From Liolophura sinensis (taxonomy: Eukaryota; Mollusca; Polyplacophora; Chitonida; Chitonidae): a DNA stretch of 64,000 nt. Below the pieces are notes generated by a model that had not been told where the DNA came from, ran no database searches, and saw nothing but the letters and a program-made list of their open reading frames with translations. Made by a program: the position numbers and the translations under genes. The stretch is from NCBI RefSeq assembly GCF_032854445.1, contig NC_088307.1, forward strand, positions 28,426,484 to 28,490,483, in the 5' to 3' direction. Below, piece after piece: positions 11,110-24,200 of the stretch (its first letter is position 1; each line of letters begins with the position of its first letter).

Positions 11110-12570
11110 CAAGGGAGGAACACAAACAGAATGTGAGAGTTAATCAAAACGAACAATGGAAAACCATTCTTGTAAGGAGTGTCCTTCTAAATCAAAAAGT
11201 CCTTCATTTGACAGATCTACACGTAGCATCAACGTCAAAACGTCCACAATAATATTTCACAATAAGTTAGATGAATCGCGTTACTTTGTTTTTCGAATGA
11301 GAAGAGAAAGAGAAATCATCTCCTCCTTCAATAGAGCTTAACTTTAAAACGAACCAATGACTGCCAACAGCCAGGATCCGTAATTAAAGCCATCATGCAG
11401 TTAAGACATCAGTTAAGCATTAGTTAAACATCCTTGACACCTGCTGACAGATAAATGAGAGTGTTAAAGTCCCTCTGAAAGAATCAAAATTGTTGCGGTT
11501 CCCATTTATATTTGGGGTCATGGAACGACCCCATACTGTGTGCCATTTTGAATTTACCAGTGATCTTTAAACTCGAAATTAACTGTTAAATATTAACACA
11601 ACCACGATAAAAATGCCCAAAATTCTTACAAAATATAACGTTTCTGTTTTTTGCCGTTTTCTGGCTACAAAGAAAATTGCTAAATCTATGCATTGAAACA
11701 GTCGACGAAGTCATTTTCTACAAAACTCATCAGAAATACATCATTTTATCAAATCCAAACTATGTTGGTTTAAGTGACATTTATCATTACAAGCATTGGA
11801 CATTACGTGTTAACTTCAGCAGTTTTGTATTAGATGTAAAATAAAAAAAAATTGGCTTTGGGAATCAAAAACACTGTGTGAACACGTTTCACTTATAACC
11901 GAGACAGCAGCAATAGAATATATCAACAATAGCCCGTGGGGTATGTTCGTCTCCATGGTCCATGTTACAGCATCCTGTATAACTCCCTATACCCGACCTA
12001 GCCGCACAACAATTTTTGTCCTGCATCTAAAAAAACCAGTAATGTTAAAACCTATTTTACACCACAAACCAAATGATTAAAGTGTAAAGTCAGGTGTAGA
12101 ATTAGATCAAAGCTAACTCTTATTTCTCTGTTTACCAACGCAGCAGATACCTGTTTCAACAGTATTCCTTTTTTGTCACAAACGTTGATTTTGTTTTGTT
12201 TTTACTTTGGTTTCGTTCTTGTGTTTTTTTTTCTAATGTTGACAGATGCTACTATGTAACTAGATGAAAAGGGTCAGAACATGTATTTGACGCTTTTGTT
12301 TCTCGTAGTACATCCTAGTACTTTTTAAAACGGGTGGCTCATCTTACCGTTTGGTTAAACTTTTCCCAGTTTCCTTTATACTCTAAAACTGGAACTTGTC
12401 ACTTCTGGCAAATTGGTGACAATTTTAACCACCTCAGAAATGCCCTCGTAAGGCTCCACTTCGTCTCCAGACTGGAGATTATGGCTATGCTGAGTTGACC
12501 TTTTAATACGATGAAGAGAAAAGCACAAGCCTCATGATATGGTATAGCATGACACAGAGCGAAAGTTATA
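11110..12570. other. Non-coding stretch, nothing recognised
   Basis: AT-rich, short frames only. No SINE core or tandem repeat. Confidence 0.45.
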
Positions 12571-12571
12571 C

Positions 12572-12612
12572 AAGTGTCTGAGTGAGTGAGTGCTTGGGTT
12601 TTAACGTACAAG
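12572..12612 (-). mobile_element. 3' tail fragment of SINE family 2
   Basis: The reverse complement contains GTACGTTAAAACCCAAGCAC followed by ACTCA repeats. This matches the tail seen at 52596-52672 (GTACGACGTTAAACCCCAAG, then CACTCACTCACTCA). The body is not recognisable. Confidence 0.55.
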
Positions 12613-12614
12613 TG

Positions 12615-13280
12615 TTTGAGGTTGAAGTTAAAAATTTTACTACCTTAAATAAACAGTAGGGATGTTTAGGTTACAATTCATGTAACCTAAACCGTATAGG
12701 CGATGGCCGCCAAGAGCTTCCATAAATGAACGCACTATTTCCGGTGTTGTGCTCATAAATGGACCTGGAGTAATTGTACACTGGGGTCGGCGGGATCTCT
12801 GCACCAGAACTCCACGGCTAGTTGGTTAACTAACATTTATAACATTATAGTTCGTATAAACTAAACAAATGCCAGCTGGTTAAACTTTGTTATGACCAAG
12901 GCTTTCGGTATTTCGACTCGGGAGGCCCGAGTTAACGACTATGTGCCTTACCCTCTGTATAAATTCGAGCTATGTTCGTTCGTAGCGTCGTCCTCCTCCC
13001 TCAGCTACACTAGCTGTACATCCGTCGTCTTCCCAGCCGCCCCTCTAACCCTTGGCTGTCCTGGATACAGTACGGCAGTCTGCCGCTAACTTGCGGATAG
13101 ATACATGCTCCTTAAAGCGCATGCGTCGTTTTCTACCTTTCGCTTTACAACGCTGTCACCAATACTCAAGCTTGGCCTTGGAGCATGCGAGACGCACGTT
13201 GGCTTGCTTCGGATTAGTCATCACTTGTCTACTTCCGCGGAATTATTTTATCAGGATTCATCAACAGAATTGTTTCAGGT
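12615..13280. other. Non-coding stretch, nothing recognised
   Basis: Overlapping short frames. No domain or repeat seen before the 27-bp array starts. Confidence 0.4.
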
Positions 13281-13284
13281 ACAC

Positions 13285-13785
13285 ACAGATATGTTGTTGA
13301 CTATATGCCACACAGGCATGTTGTTAACTATATGCCACACAGGCATGTTGTTGACTATATGCCACACAGGCATGTTGTTGACTATATGCCACACAGGCAT
13401 ATTGTTCATTATATGCCACACAGGCATGTTGTTGACTATATGCCACACAGGCATGTTGCTCACTATATGCCACACAGGCATGTTGTTGACTATATGCCAC
13501 ACAGGCGTATTGTTGACTATATGCCACACAGGCATGTTGTTGACTATATGCCACACAGGCATGTTGCTCACTATATGCCACACACGTATGTTGTTCACTG
13601 TATGCCACACAGATGTTTTTCACTATATGCCACACAGGCATATTGTTCACTATATGCCACACAGATGTTGTTCACTATATGCCACACAGGCATCTTGTTC
13701 ACTATATGCCACACAGGCATATGTGTACTATATGCCACATACGTGTTGTTCACTATGTGCCACACAGGCATGTTGTGGCATTGTT
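13285..13785. repeat. 27-bp minisatellite (ACTATATGCCACACAGGCAT core)
   Basis: About 18 copies, the last five irregular in length. The 27-bp period keeps frames open on both strands (a repeated CHTGMLLTI motif on plus, WHIVNNMPV on minus). These are repeat shadows. Confidence 0.93.
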
Positions 13786-13984
13786 TTAGCACCTTAGTCA
13801 AAATATATCAGGAGAGAATTGAATTGATAGAACTCATTTTTTACCCAGTATGTACAATATACGTGTTACTACTCACCTCCTTGGAGGCTATCAAGGTAAC
13901 AAAATGCTATGACCTCAATTCCAGTAACTACAGCTTAAAAATCGTGGTAATGCTAGCTTGAGTTTTTTTTAAGGTACTGAAGAG

Positions 13985-15205
13985 AAAAGTACAGCCTACA
14001 GGCTGCATGTGGTGGTTTGACATACAAGCTGCATATGGTAGTATGACATTGTGCCACGGAACGGTTAGGGCATACAACCTACAAGCTGCATGTGGTGGTA
14101 CGGCATTGTGCCACGGGAAGGTTGGAGCATACAACCTGCAAGCTGCATGTGGTGGTACGGCATTGTGCCACGGGAACGTTAGGGCATACAACCTACAAGC
14201 TACATATGGTGGTATGGCATTGTGCCACGGGAAGGTTAGGGCATACAGCCTACAGACTGCATGTGGTGGTATGGCATTGTGCCACGGGAAGGTTAGGGCA
14301 TACAGCCTACAAGCTACATATGGTGGTATGACATTGTGCCACGGGAAGGTTAGGGGAAACAACCTACAAGCTACATATGGTGGTATGGCATTGTGCCACG
14401 GGAAGGTTAGGCCATACAACCTACAAGCTGCATATGGTGGTATGACATTGTGCCACGGGAAGGTTAAGGCATACAACCTACAAGCTGCATGTGGTGGTAT
14501 GGCATTGTGCCACGAAAAGGATAGGACATACAACCTACAAGCTACATATGGTGGTATGGCATTGTGCCACGGGAAGGTTAGGGCATATAACCTACAAGCT
14601 ACATATGGAGCTATGGCATTGTGCCACGAAAAGGATAGGACATACAACCTACAAGCTACATATGGTGGTATGGCATTGTGCCACGGGAAGGTTAGGGCAT
14701 ACAACCTACAAGCTACATATGGAGCTATGGCATTGTGCCACGAAAAGGATAGGACATACAACCTACAAGCTACATATGGTGGTATGGCATTGTGCCACGG
14801 GAAGGTTAGTGCATACAACCTACAAGCTACATATGGTGGTATGGCATTGTGCCACGGGAACGTTAGGGCATACAACCTACAAGCTACATATGGTGGTATG
14901 GCAGTGTGCCACGGGAACGTTAGGGCATACAACCTACAAGCTACATATGGTGGTATGGCATTGTGCCACGGGAACGTTAGGGCATGCGACCTACAAGCTG
15001 TATGTGGTGGTATGGCATTGTGCCACGGGAAGGTTAGGGTATACAACCTACAAGCTACATATTGTGGTATGGCATTGTGCCATGGGAAGTTTAGGACATA
15101 CGACCTACAAGCTGCATGTGGTGGTATGGCATTGTGCCACGGGAAGGTTAGGGCATACAACCTACAAGCTACATATGGAGCTATGGCATTGTGCCACGAA
15201 AAGGA
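13985..15205. repeat. 57-bp satellite-like array, about 21 copies
   Basis: The unit contains TACAACCTACAAGCTACATA and TGGCATTGTGCCACGGGAAG. Frames stay open across the array on both strands (439 residues plus, 410 minus) because 57 is divisible by three and the unit lacks stops in those phases. A 114-bp two-unit higher-order repeat, alternating GCCACGGGAAGGTTAGG and GCCACGAAAAGGATAGG variants, is repeated about three times at 14500-14800. Confidence 0.95.
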
Positions 15206-16085
15206 TGTTACATGTTACCGCTTGCCTGCTCTACATGACTACAATCTTGCCACATGTTACTACCTGAATAATCACCATGACTTCAGTCTTGCCACATGTT
15301 ACCGCCTGCCTGCTCTCCATGACTAGTCTTGCCACATGTTACCGCCTGAATACTGTCCATGACTACAGTCATGCCACGTTAACGCCTGCCTGCTGTCCAT
15401 GACTACAGTCTTACTACAGGTTACCGCCTGCCTGCTGTCCATGACTACAGTCTTGCCACATGTTACCGCCTGCCTGATCTCTATGACAACAGTCTTCCCG
15501 CATGTTACCGCCCTGATGCTCTCCATGACTACAGTCTTGCCACATGTTACCGCCTGCCTACTCAGCATGACTACAGTCTTGCCACATGTTACCGCCTGTG
15601 TACTCAGCATGACTGCAGTCTTGCCACATGTTACCGCTTGAATACTGTCCATGACTACAGTCACGCCACATGTTACCGCCTGTCTGCTCAGCATGACTGC
15701 AGTCTTGCCACATATTACCGCTTGAATACTGTCCATGACTACAGTCATGCCACATGTTACCTCCTGCCTGCTCAGCATGACTACAGTCATGCCACATGTT
15801 ACCGCCTGCCTGCTCTCCATGACTATAGCCATGCAACATGTTACCGCCTGCCTGCTCTCCATGACTACAGTCATGCTACATGTTACCGCCGGAATACTGT
15901 CCATGACTACAGTCATGCCACCGCCTGCCTACTCTCCATGACTACAGTCATGCCACATGTTACCGCCTGCCTGCTCCCCATGACTAGTGTCATGACACAC
16001 GTTACCGCCTGCTTGCTCTCCATGACTATAGTCATGCCACATGTTACCGCCTGCCTGTTCTCCATGATATCAATCTTTCAACATG
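15206..16085. repeat. 42-bp minisatellite (GCCACATGTTACCGCCTGCC core)
   Basis: About 20 copies directly abutting the 57-bp array; the junction unit at about 15200 mixes both. Frames of 183-197 residues are open on both strands for the same arithmetic reason. Confidence 0.93.
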
Positions 16086-16089
16086 TTTA

Positions 16090-16775
16090 CAGCCTGTGTA
16101 TTTTGTTCCGTTCTAAAAATTTCACTGCTCTAGCAACTATTAAATATAAAATCACTCGTTCACAATTGATGTTTTTGGAATTTTATTGAACGATATGAAA
16201 ATACTGCATGAGCTACACATTTCGACAAGCGGGGCGATAATATACACATGAAACCTGTGATAAGTCACGGTGTTAAGTGATGTGTAAGTTGCTACTTAGA
16301 ATATACATGAACAATTCTAATCAAACTCTCGATGTAAACTGGCAGGAAGCCGTATTTCAGCGGTAATGCCTGTAACAACTTGCCAGCTATCACACTGTAG
16401 TCGCTGCTCTCGTTTTACTTTTACTACCGTACTCATTCGTTGGCTTCCATTTGAAAAAATATCTGTATAAATACCGGGTTATGTGTGCCATCATGCCTCT
16501 TTTATATTTTCTATGAGGATGTCTGGTTTTGTCCTTACTGCTTTCTACATTCTTTGCAATATGGTACAATGATATACCTACATGTACATATCGGTTAGCA
16601 TTTCAATGGAATAATGATCAAGTCGCCATTATATCAAATGGAAAAGAACAATAGTGAAACAAAAGCACAACAAAAATTAAGAGGATATTTTATCTCATAC
16701 ACCTAGTTCTTCAACTGGTGTCACCAGTTATCACTTGCTATATTTATTTAACTTTCGTTTGCCTGTCTAGTATAG
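16090..16775. other. Non-coding stretch, nothing recognised
   Basis: AT-rich unique sequence. No exon, SINE or array recognised. Confidence 0.45.
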
Positions 16776-16925
16776 TATTTATTATTTTATTTGATTGGTG
16801 TTTTACGCCATACTCAAGAATATTTCACTTATACGACGGTGGTCAGCATTATGGTGGGTGGAAACCGGGCAGAGCCCGGGGGAAACCCACGACCATCCGC
16901 AGGTTACTGACAGACTTTCCCACTT
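16776..16925 (-). mobile_element. SINE family 1, head-truncated
   Basis: Tail and core are present (TTTGATTGGTGTTTTACGCC to the ACAGACTTTCCCACTTG end). The tRNA-like head is absent. Confidence 0.85.
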
Positions 16926-17629
16926 GTCTAATATAGGATAGGATATGTCTAATGTACAATGGCCACCGTATAGTACATGTACCAACTGACCCGGTTTATT
17001 CTGAATAGCTCAGTTCTATGGGTTTTTCGTCTCCCCTTTAAGCTCGACATACACGAGAGAGAAAGACACGGCTCGACTTAGTCGCCATAGTGGTCACAGT
17101 GGCTGTTGGGTTAAACAATATCACTCACACACAGAGCACGACTGGAGTACAACGTCAGTTCAGTCGGGTCAGTATTTCGCATAAACGAGCTCTTAGGACA
17201 CGATCCAACAATAGGGGAGTTTTGAGTTCAAACTGTTTTATTGATGAAGGTTGAAAAAGCCCAACTGCATCATGTGACCTGTCAAGAATGCTAGGCAACT
17301 AATCTTAATCACATTCACTAGAACATGGGCGTCTGAAAAAAGTTTCACAAGAAGTGATTTAGATTCGAAGAATGATAGAGAAAATGGAGGATTTGAACGT
17401 ATGTGTACTTGAAAAGTTCCTAAAGGAAAGAGGTGTCATTTGTGCCTCTGGAAAAGTTTGAGACAGGTGATCGGTAAATAAATATCAAGAAAGTTTGCGT
17501 AACATTTTTTACAAGTCACATGACACAGTAGGACTGTTTTTACCTTTGACGACAAAAGAGTTCCAGCTCGAAACTCCGCTATTGAACTGAGTCGCACCAG
17601 AAGCTCACCGACATTCTGAACTTAAGGTT
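16926..17629. other. Probable 3' flank of the TRIM locus
   Basis: Lies just downstream, on the minus strand, of the TRIM stop codon at 17630. Any 3' UTR and poly(A) site should be here, but I could not fix one. A GGTTAAACAATATCACTCAC stretch near 17110 weakly recalls a SINE tail. Confidence 0.35.
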
Positions 17630-18207
17630 CTAAACCGTGCTTAACAGGACACTTGGTAGCGCCACCGAGTTACCAGTTTCGAGACGAACTGAGGCTGACT
17701 GTATTAAGTCGCCATGAAAATCCACTGACGGTACAAGAGGTTTGGACACATCCACGTTGTTTATGGTAAGGATTACAGAATTTTGTTCACAGTCTACGAT
17801 CGTCAGTCTTCCAGTCTCACACCACAGTCGGAACCCAAGGGTGTATAGCTCTTGGAAAGGAATCCATTTTCTAAAACGTTCTTTGACCATACCACATTCA
17901 CTGTTAACTTGTGATTTGTCTTCGTACTTGCTAATCCCAACCCACCAACTTTCCACACCTGCTTTACCATTCAGTGAAGAGCCCTTGTGCCTCACACCGG
18001 CTGTAAATATACACCGTGGGGTCTGCCTCTCACATGACGACGGTTTCAAATGGACCTGGAGCTGCCAGAAATGGCACCTTGTCTGAAAGCAACCATCTGT
18101 CCAGGCTTCACACCATTCAGCAGGACCTTCCTGTGTGCAGACCATTGTGCCATAGGCCTCAATCCCCAAGCTTGTGTGAGATGTTTTTATGAATTTCAAC
18201 CATGGCA
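17630..18207 (-). CDS. SPRY (B30.2) terminal exon, possibly shared by TRIM modules A and B
   Basis: A pyrimidine-rich acceptor ending in CAG precedes the exon. The exon opens in phase 1 (two bases complete a codon) and ends with TAG at 17630; it supplies 191 residues plus the stop. The hallmark stretches are VPWLKFIKTS, CHFWQLQV, WWVGISKYED, LGFRLWCETGRLTIVD and VSKPLVPSVDF. Exon 5 of both RBCC modules ends in the matching phase, so either can splice here in frame. It is the only intact SPRY exon I find on this strand in the window. Confidence 0.8.
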
Positions 18208-21200
18208 CTGCAACAAACAACAAACGAAACTTGCATAAGAATGATAATACACGCTAAAACAAAGCGTGTCTTCTCTAAAGCACACTTACCAGCCCCGATG
18301 ACTCAGTTGGTAAAGCGTCCTACACGGGACGGTAAATCCAAGGTCAGTCCTGGGTTATTTGATTGGTGTTTTATGCCGTACTCAAGAATATTTCACTTAT
18401 ACGACGCGGCCAGCATTATGGTGGGAGGAAACCGGGCAAAGCCCGGGGAAAACCCACGGCCATCCGCAGGTTGCTGCCAGACCTTCCCACGTACGGTCGG
18501 AGAGGAAGCCAGCATGAGCTGAACTCACAGCGACCGCATTGGTGAGAGATTCCTGGGTCATTACGCTGCGCTAGCGCGCTAACCAACTGAGCCACAGAGG
18601 CCCGCCCACCTGACCTTAAAGGAGGAAGTTGTAACCTTCTCGCTTGGCGTTTAGCATTAAGAGGATTGTGCAAAGACTGCTTGACCGGTATCAGTATAAT
18701 GACTTGGGTGGGGCGGTTGAATTGCCCTCGGTAAGTCATCTCAGTGAAGTAGCACGAGATAAAAGAGCGGTGGAAATCCGTCCTGCAAGGAGGCACATTA
18801 CACATACATGCACTCTAAAGACTGCTTCGTCCCCATAAAACTTGTTAAGTACGACGTTAACCCCTATACACACTCACACACTCTAAAACACACTCCTTCA
18901 CCCACGTGTAAACCAACCATTCTTTTCCTTTTCAATTAATGATATCGTCGTTTTTATGGTTTATAAACTTTAACCAACCTATTTACACCAATCATGCTAA
19001 AACAATCATAATGAGGTTTTTAATTTTATCTGATGTGTCACGTTTGATACAGCTTTGTTTCGTTGTGCCCTTTGGAGTTAAGTAAACTTACTATATGTGA
19101 CAGCACACTGCTTGTAATTAACACATCTGTCGGTCATCATGACTACGACGTCATCAGCAGTTAGCTGACAGATAGTGCACGTGTGTCACAGAAGACAGAT
19201 ACGGTGTTGGCAATAGTTAGCAAACACCTTTTCTGTACACACGCCTGTCACAGATGACAGTTACGGTGTTGGCAATAGTTAGCAAACACCTGTTCCGTAC
19301 TCACGCCTGTCACAGATGACAGTTACGGTGTCGCTAACAGTTAGCTAATAGCCATCCTGTACACACATCTGTCAAAGATGACAGTTAGGGTGTCACTAAT
19401 AGTTAGCCATTATCCGTTCCGTACACACGTCTGTCAATGATGAAGTTACGGTGTCGCTAATAGTTAGCTAACAGCCATCCTGTACACACATCTATCACAG
19501 ATGACAGCTACGGTGTCACTAATAGTTAGCCACTATTCGTTCCGTACACACATCTGTCAAAGATGACAGTTACGGTGTCGCTAACAGTTAGCTAATAGCC
19601 GTCCAGTACACACACATGTCACGGATGACAGTTACGGTGTGGCTAACAGTTAGCCAATAGCCATCCTGTACACACATCTATCACAGATGACAGTTACGAT
19701 GTCGCTAACAGTTAGCTAATAGCCATCCTGTACACACATCTGTCACAGATGACAGTTACGGTGTCACTAATAGTTAGCCACTATCCGTTCAGTACACACA
19801 TCTGTCACAGATGAAGTTACGGTGTCGCTAATAGTTAGCTAATAGCCATCCTGTACACACATCTATCACAGATGACAGCTACGGTGTCACTAATAGTTAG
19901 CCATTATCCGTCCCGTACACACATCTGTCACAGATGACAGTTACGGTGTCGCTAACAGTTAGCTAATAGCCGTCCCGTACACACATCTGTCACGGATGAC
20001 AGTTACGGTGTGGCTAACAGTTAGCCAATAGCCATCCTGTACACACATCTATCACAGATGACAGTCACGGTGTCGCTAACAGTTAGCTAATAGCCATCCT
20101 GTACACACATCTGTCACGGATGACAGTTACGGTGTCGCTAATAGTTAGCCACTATCCGTTCAGTACACACATCTGTCACAGATGAAGTTACGGTGTCGTT
20201 AATAGTTAGCTAATAGCCATCCTGTACACACATCTATCACAGATGACAGCTACGGTGTCACTAATAGTTAGCCATTATCCGTCCCGTACACACATCTGTC
20301 ACAGATGACAGTTACGGTGTCGCTAATAGTTAGCTAATAGCCACCCTGTACACACATCTGTCACAGATTATAGTCACGATGTCACTAATAGTTAGCCACT
20401 ATCCGTTCCGTACACACATCTGTCAAAGATGACAGTTACTGTGTCGCTAACAGTTAGCTAATAGCCATCCTGTACACACATCTGTCACAGATGACAGTTA
20501 CGGTGTCGCTAACAGTTAGCTAATAGCCATCCTGTACACACATCTGTCAGAGATGACAGTTACGGTGTCGCTAATAGTTAGCCATTATCCGTTCCGTACA
20601 CACATCCGTCACGGATGACAGTTACGGCGTCGCTAAAAGTTAGCTAATAGCCACCCTGTACACACATCTGTCACAGATTATAGTCACGATGTCACTAATA
20701 GTTAGCCACTATCCGTTCCGTACACACATCTGTCAAAGATGACAGTTACGGTGTCGCTAACAGTTAGCTAATAGCCATCCTGTACACACATCTATCACAG
20801 ATGACAGTTACGGTGTCGCTAATAGTTAGCCATTATCCATTCCGTACACACATCTGTCACAGATGAAGTTACGGTGTCGCTAACAGTTAGCTAATAGCCA
20901 TCCTGTACACACATCTATCACAGATGACAGCTACAGTGTCACTAACAGTTAGCCATTATCCGTCCCGTACACACATCCGTCACGGATGACAGTTACGGCG
21001 TCGCTAATAGTTAGCTAATAGCCATCCTGTACACACATCTGTCACAGATGACAGTCACGATGTCACCAATAGTTAGCCACTATCCGTTCCGTACACACAT
21101 CTGTCAAAGATGACAGTTACTGTGTCGCTAACAGTTAGCTAATAGCCATCCTGAAGATACATCTGTCACAGATGACAGCTACGGTGTCACTAATAGATAG

Positions 21201-24200
21201 CCACTATCCGTTCAGTACACACATCTGTCAGAGATGACAGTTACGGTGTTGTCAGTAGTTAGCCAATAGCCGTCCCGTACACAAGTGTGCCACGGAAGAC
21301 AACTACGGTGTCGTCAGTAGTTAGCCAATAGCCGTCCCGTACACAAGTGTGCCACGGAAGACAACTACGGTGTCGCTAACAGTTGCCAAATATCGTACGC
21401 CTAATAGTTCGTATAGTTGGGGGACAAAATGGACAATGACTTACATTCAATCTGTGGGCCTGTTTCTATGCGACAAACATCACATTCGAGAGAATATGCT
21501 CTTCTCTTGGTTCCTAAATCCGACCCCAGTTGTTGAGATGAACCCCGTCTCTCCATTTCTGGGTGTGAAAATGAATAAAGCATGTGAAGTGAACCATTCG
21601 TAGATGATTAGCTGAGGCTGAGTACTCCAACATAGTGGGTGCACGGAGTTCGGGTGGAATGGAAAAGAGCACACTATCCACTAATTGCAGACAGCATATT
21701 TAATTTTTGCCATTAACGTTTCACGTCTTGCTTAAGAATATTTCACATATAGATCGAGACCAGCATTATGGTGGGAGGAAACCGGGCATAGCCCGGGGGA
21801 AACCCATGACCACCCCGCGGGCTGGAGAGGAAAGTTGTCTATTTCTATATGAGTGTTACATACCAGCAGACTGTACTGTTTGATTCACCGATATGAAAGG
21901 GAATTCCAGTATGCTCACATAATAATAATAGCAACCAATCTTAATAACCATATACTTCTAACATGTTTACAGAGACCGAAAAATTGTGAAACAAGGGATA
22001 TGTGTAATTTCTTCTCTGAAACATCTTTTAGGTTTCCCTGTCATACCTTTCATTGGGCGTACATTCAACTTAACGTCCAGATTTAAAGGGGCAGCTGGAT
22101 CAAGCTTCAAGGTCTCTGCTACTGTCTTCTTGACTTTCCTCTGATCTTTCAGAAAATCTGGAGCGTTCGATAGGTGGACATCCATCCTGTCAAATACCGA
22201 CATGACCGATCAAAGAGTTTAGAGTGGTATTTTTTTTAACACTGCACTCACTTTCAGGATTACAAAGTTGGGTTCATATTTTAAATCTGCAAAGTAGTGC
22301 TTTGATGTAATCTGAAAGTCACTGTATGTCACGGACATGTGAGTGGTAAATGTAGGCCCCACAGGCTTACAACGATAAGCAAACCTCCGACAGTCGATGA
22401 TAAAAGCCAGTATTTGGCTGATCTAATCAGAGCTGATCGCTTAATTAATCCGTAAAATTTACACAAATCACGAATAGAATAAGTATGAGAACTTTCCACC
22501 GGCTAAATGTCTTCGATCTCATCGTCCTTAAGAAGCTTGGTGACAGTAATCCATCGGCGACGCACGTGTGCACGTATGGCCGCCTGCGCTGTCCCTGAAG
22601 ATCACTTGTCTGCCCCGAGTGTGGTGGGCGCATATTCGCACATTACATATGGGTAAGTTCGTCAAGAACTTGTCAAAGTCGGGCGGTTTAACCTGGTAAT
22701 ACCCATTTCCGCCACCGCCATCGTGAATCAAATAATCAAAGAAATTAATAAATCTATTTGTCCGTCGACTAAATGAGGACGTTGACTCTGAACATAAGGT
22801 ACAGCAGAGATAGAGGACAGGTGTTTTCCGTTAACTTAATGACAGATAAAATTCAGATTATTTAACGCTTCAAGTTGATGGACAAACTTACCTTGAAGTC
22901 AGGTCTCGTGACATCTGAAAATGTCACAAAATTACCTTCAATCGTCAAACTATATAAGTAATATATCCTATGATATACATGCAGTATAGGCCTAATTAAA
23001 AGAGAAGAAAATGACGACACTGAAATTTGACCACTTCTATCATATCTATAATATTTGCATACTAATATTCCACAAAGGATGTGATGCATGTCTAACAAAT
23101 TTATTTCCACGTGAAATTGTTGTTTATATGCAAACACGTACGTTTAATGGGAGCTTTCATAATGGTTATGAACATCAATAATATAACTATGATTAATACT
23201 CATGTTTACCACATGTGTTAGCTGAAGATAAAATTATTTCAGGCAAAATTATATTTATTAAAAATGCATTACATCTTTACATTATTTTGCACGAACGATA
23301 TGTGCATGTACCAAGAAATGCTTACACCGCCCAGGAAACAAACATTATTTTTAAATGGGTTTTTTTTTTTTGAAAAATCAAAAACAGTATAGAAGTCTAT
23401 ATGTACAAATAATTTTCAAACTCTTTCATGTGAACTATATATGAATTTTATCTTTTCTCCATCTTCGATATTTATATGCATACCACGTCTTATTAAGAAA
23501 TCTTGTCAATATGTACGGGTCTTCAGCTAACAACAGGGTGAAGTTGTTCCAGCAGTTGTAGTAGAAAATGTAGTATAGAGTTTTTATTTATATAAACGTT
23601 CTGATAGAAATGATATACTCTCCTATAATATACATATACATGGTTTCCTTCAGATTTTAACGTCTCCTTATTTAAAAGATACGAATTGTCAAAAACAGAC
23701 AATGTTTATCCACAATAAAATACGCAGAGTATTGAGTGAGTGAGTGAGGATTCACCCTGGATCTACCGCTCCCGGCGCGGGCGCCTCAGAGCATTGACAC
23801 AAACACAAATTAAAAGTGTATATTATACCTGTAAGAAAGTTCCTGTGAGGGAGGTTGGAAGATCTAGGGCCTCTTGTATCATCTTCTCTATTTCTGCCAT
23901 TTTTACAGGAAGTTCTGCTAAGACTCTCTCAGTCTTGTTGGTTAGGGGTAAATGGCGGTTTTCAATCCGATTTAAGGCATCCCTTCTCCATGTATTCAAT
24001 ACATCCAGGCCTTCATTGTAAGCGCTTTCAATTTCTGTTCTGTGTGTGTTTTCATTTTCCTAATAAGTAGTTGGAGATTTCATTATCTTTATCAATGTGT
24101 GTTTAATGTTAAAGTCGGTAAAATTGGAAATTAACTTGCAAAAAAATCCATTAGAATGGAATCGGATTCAACAACAAATCACTAAAGAAATGGAAAGATT

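Noticed and set aside
13985-15326. Overlapping 439-aa plus-strand and 410-aa minus-strand frames
   Set aside because: They follow exactly the 57-bp repeat; the unit is divisible by three and stop-free in those phases. No domain, start context or splice signal.
19139-21385. CRISPR-like regular repeat array
   Set aside because: Units are contiguous without unique spacers, there are no cas genes, and the sequence is clearly eukaryotic.
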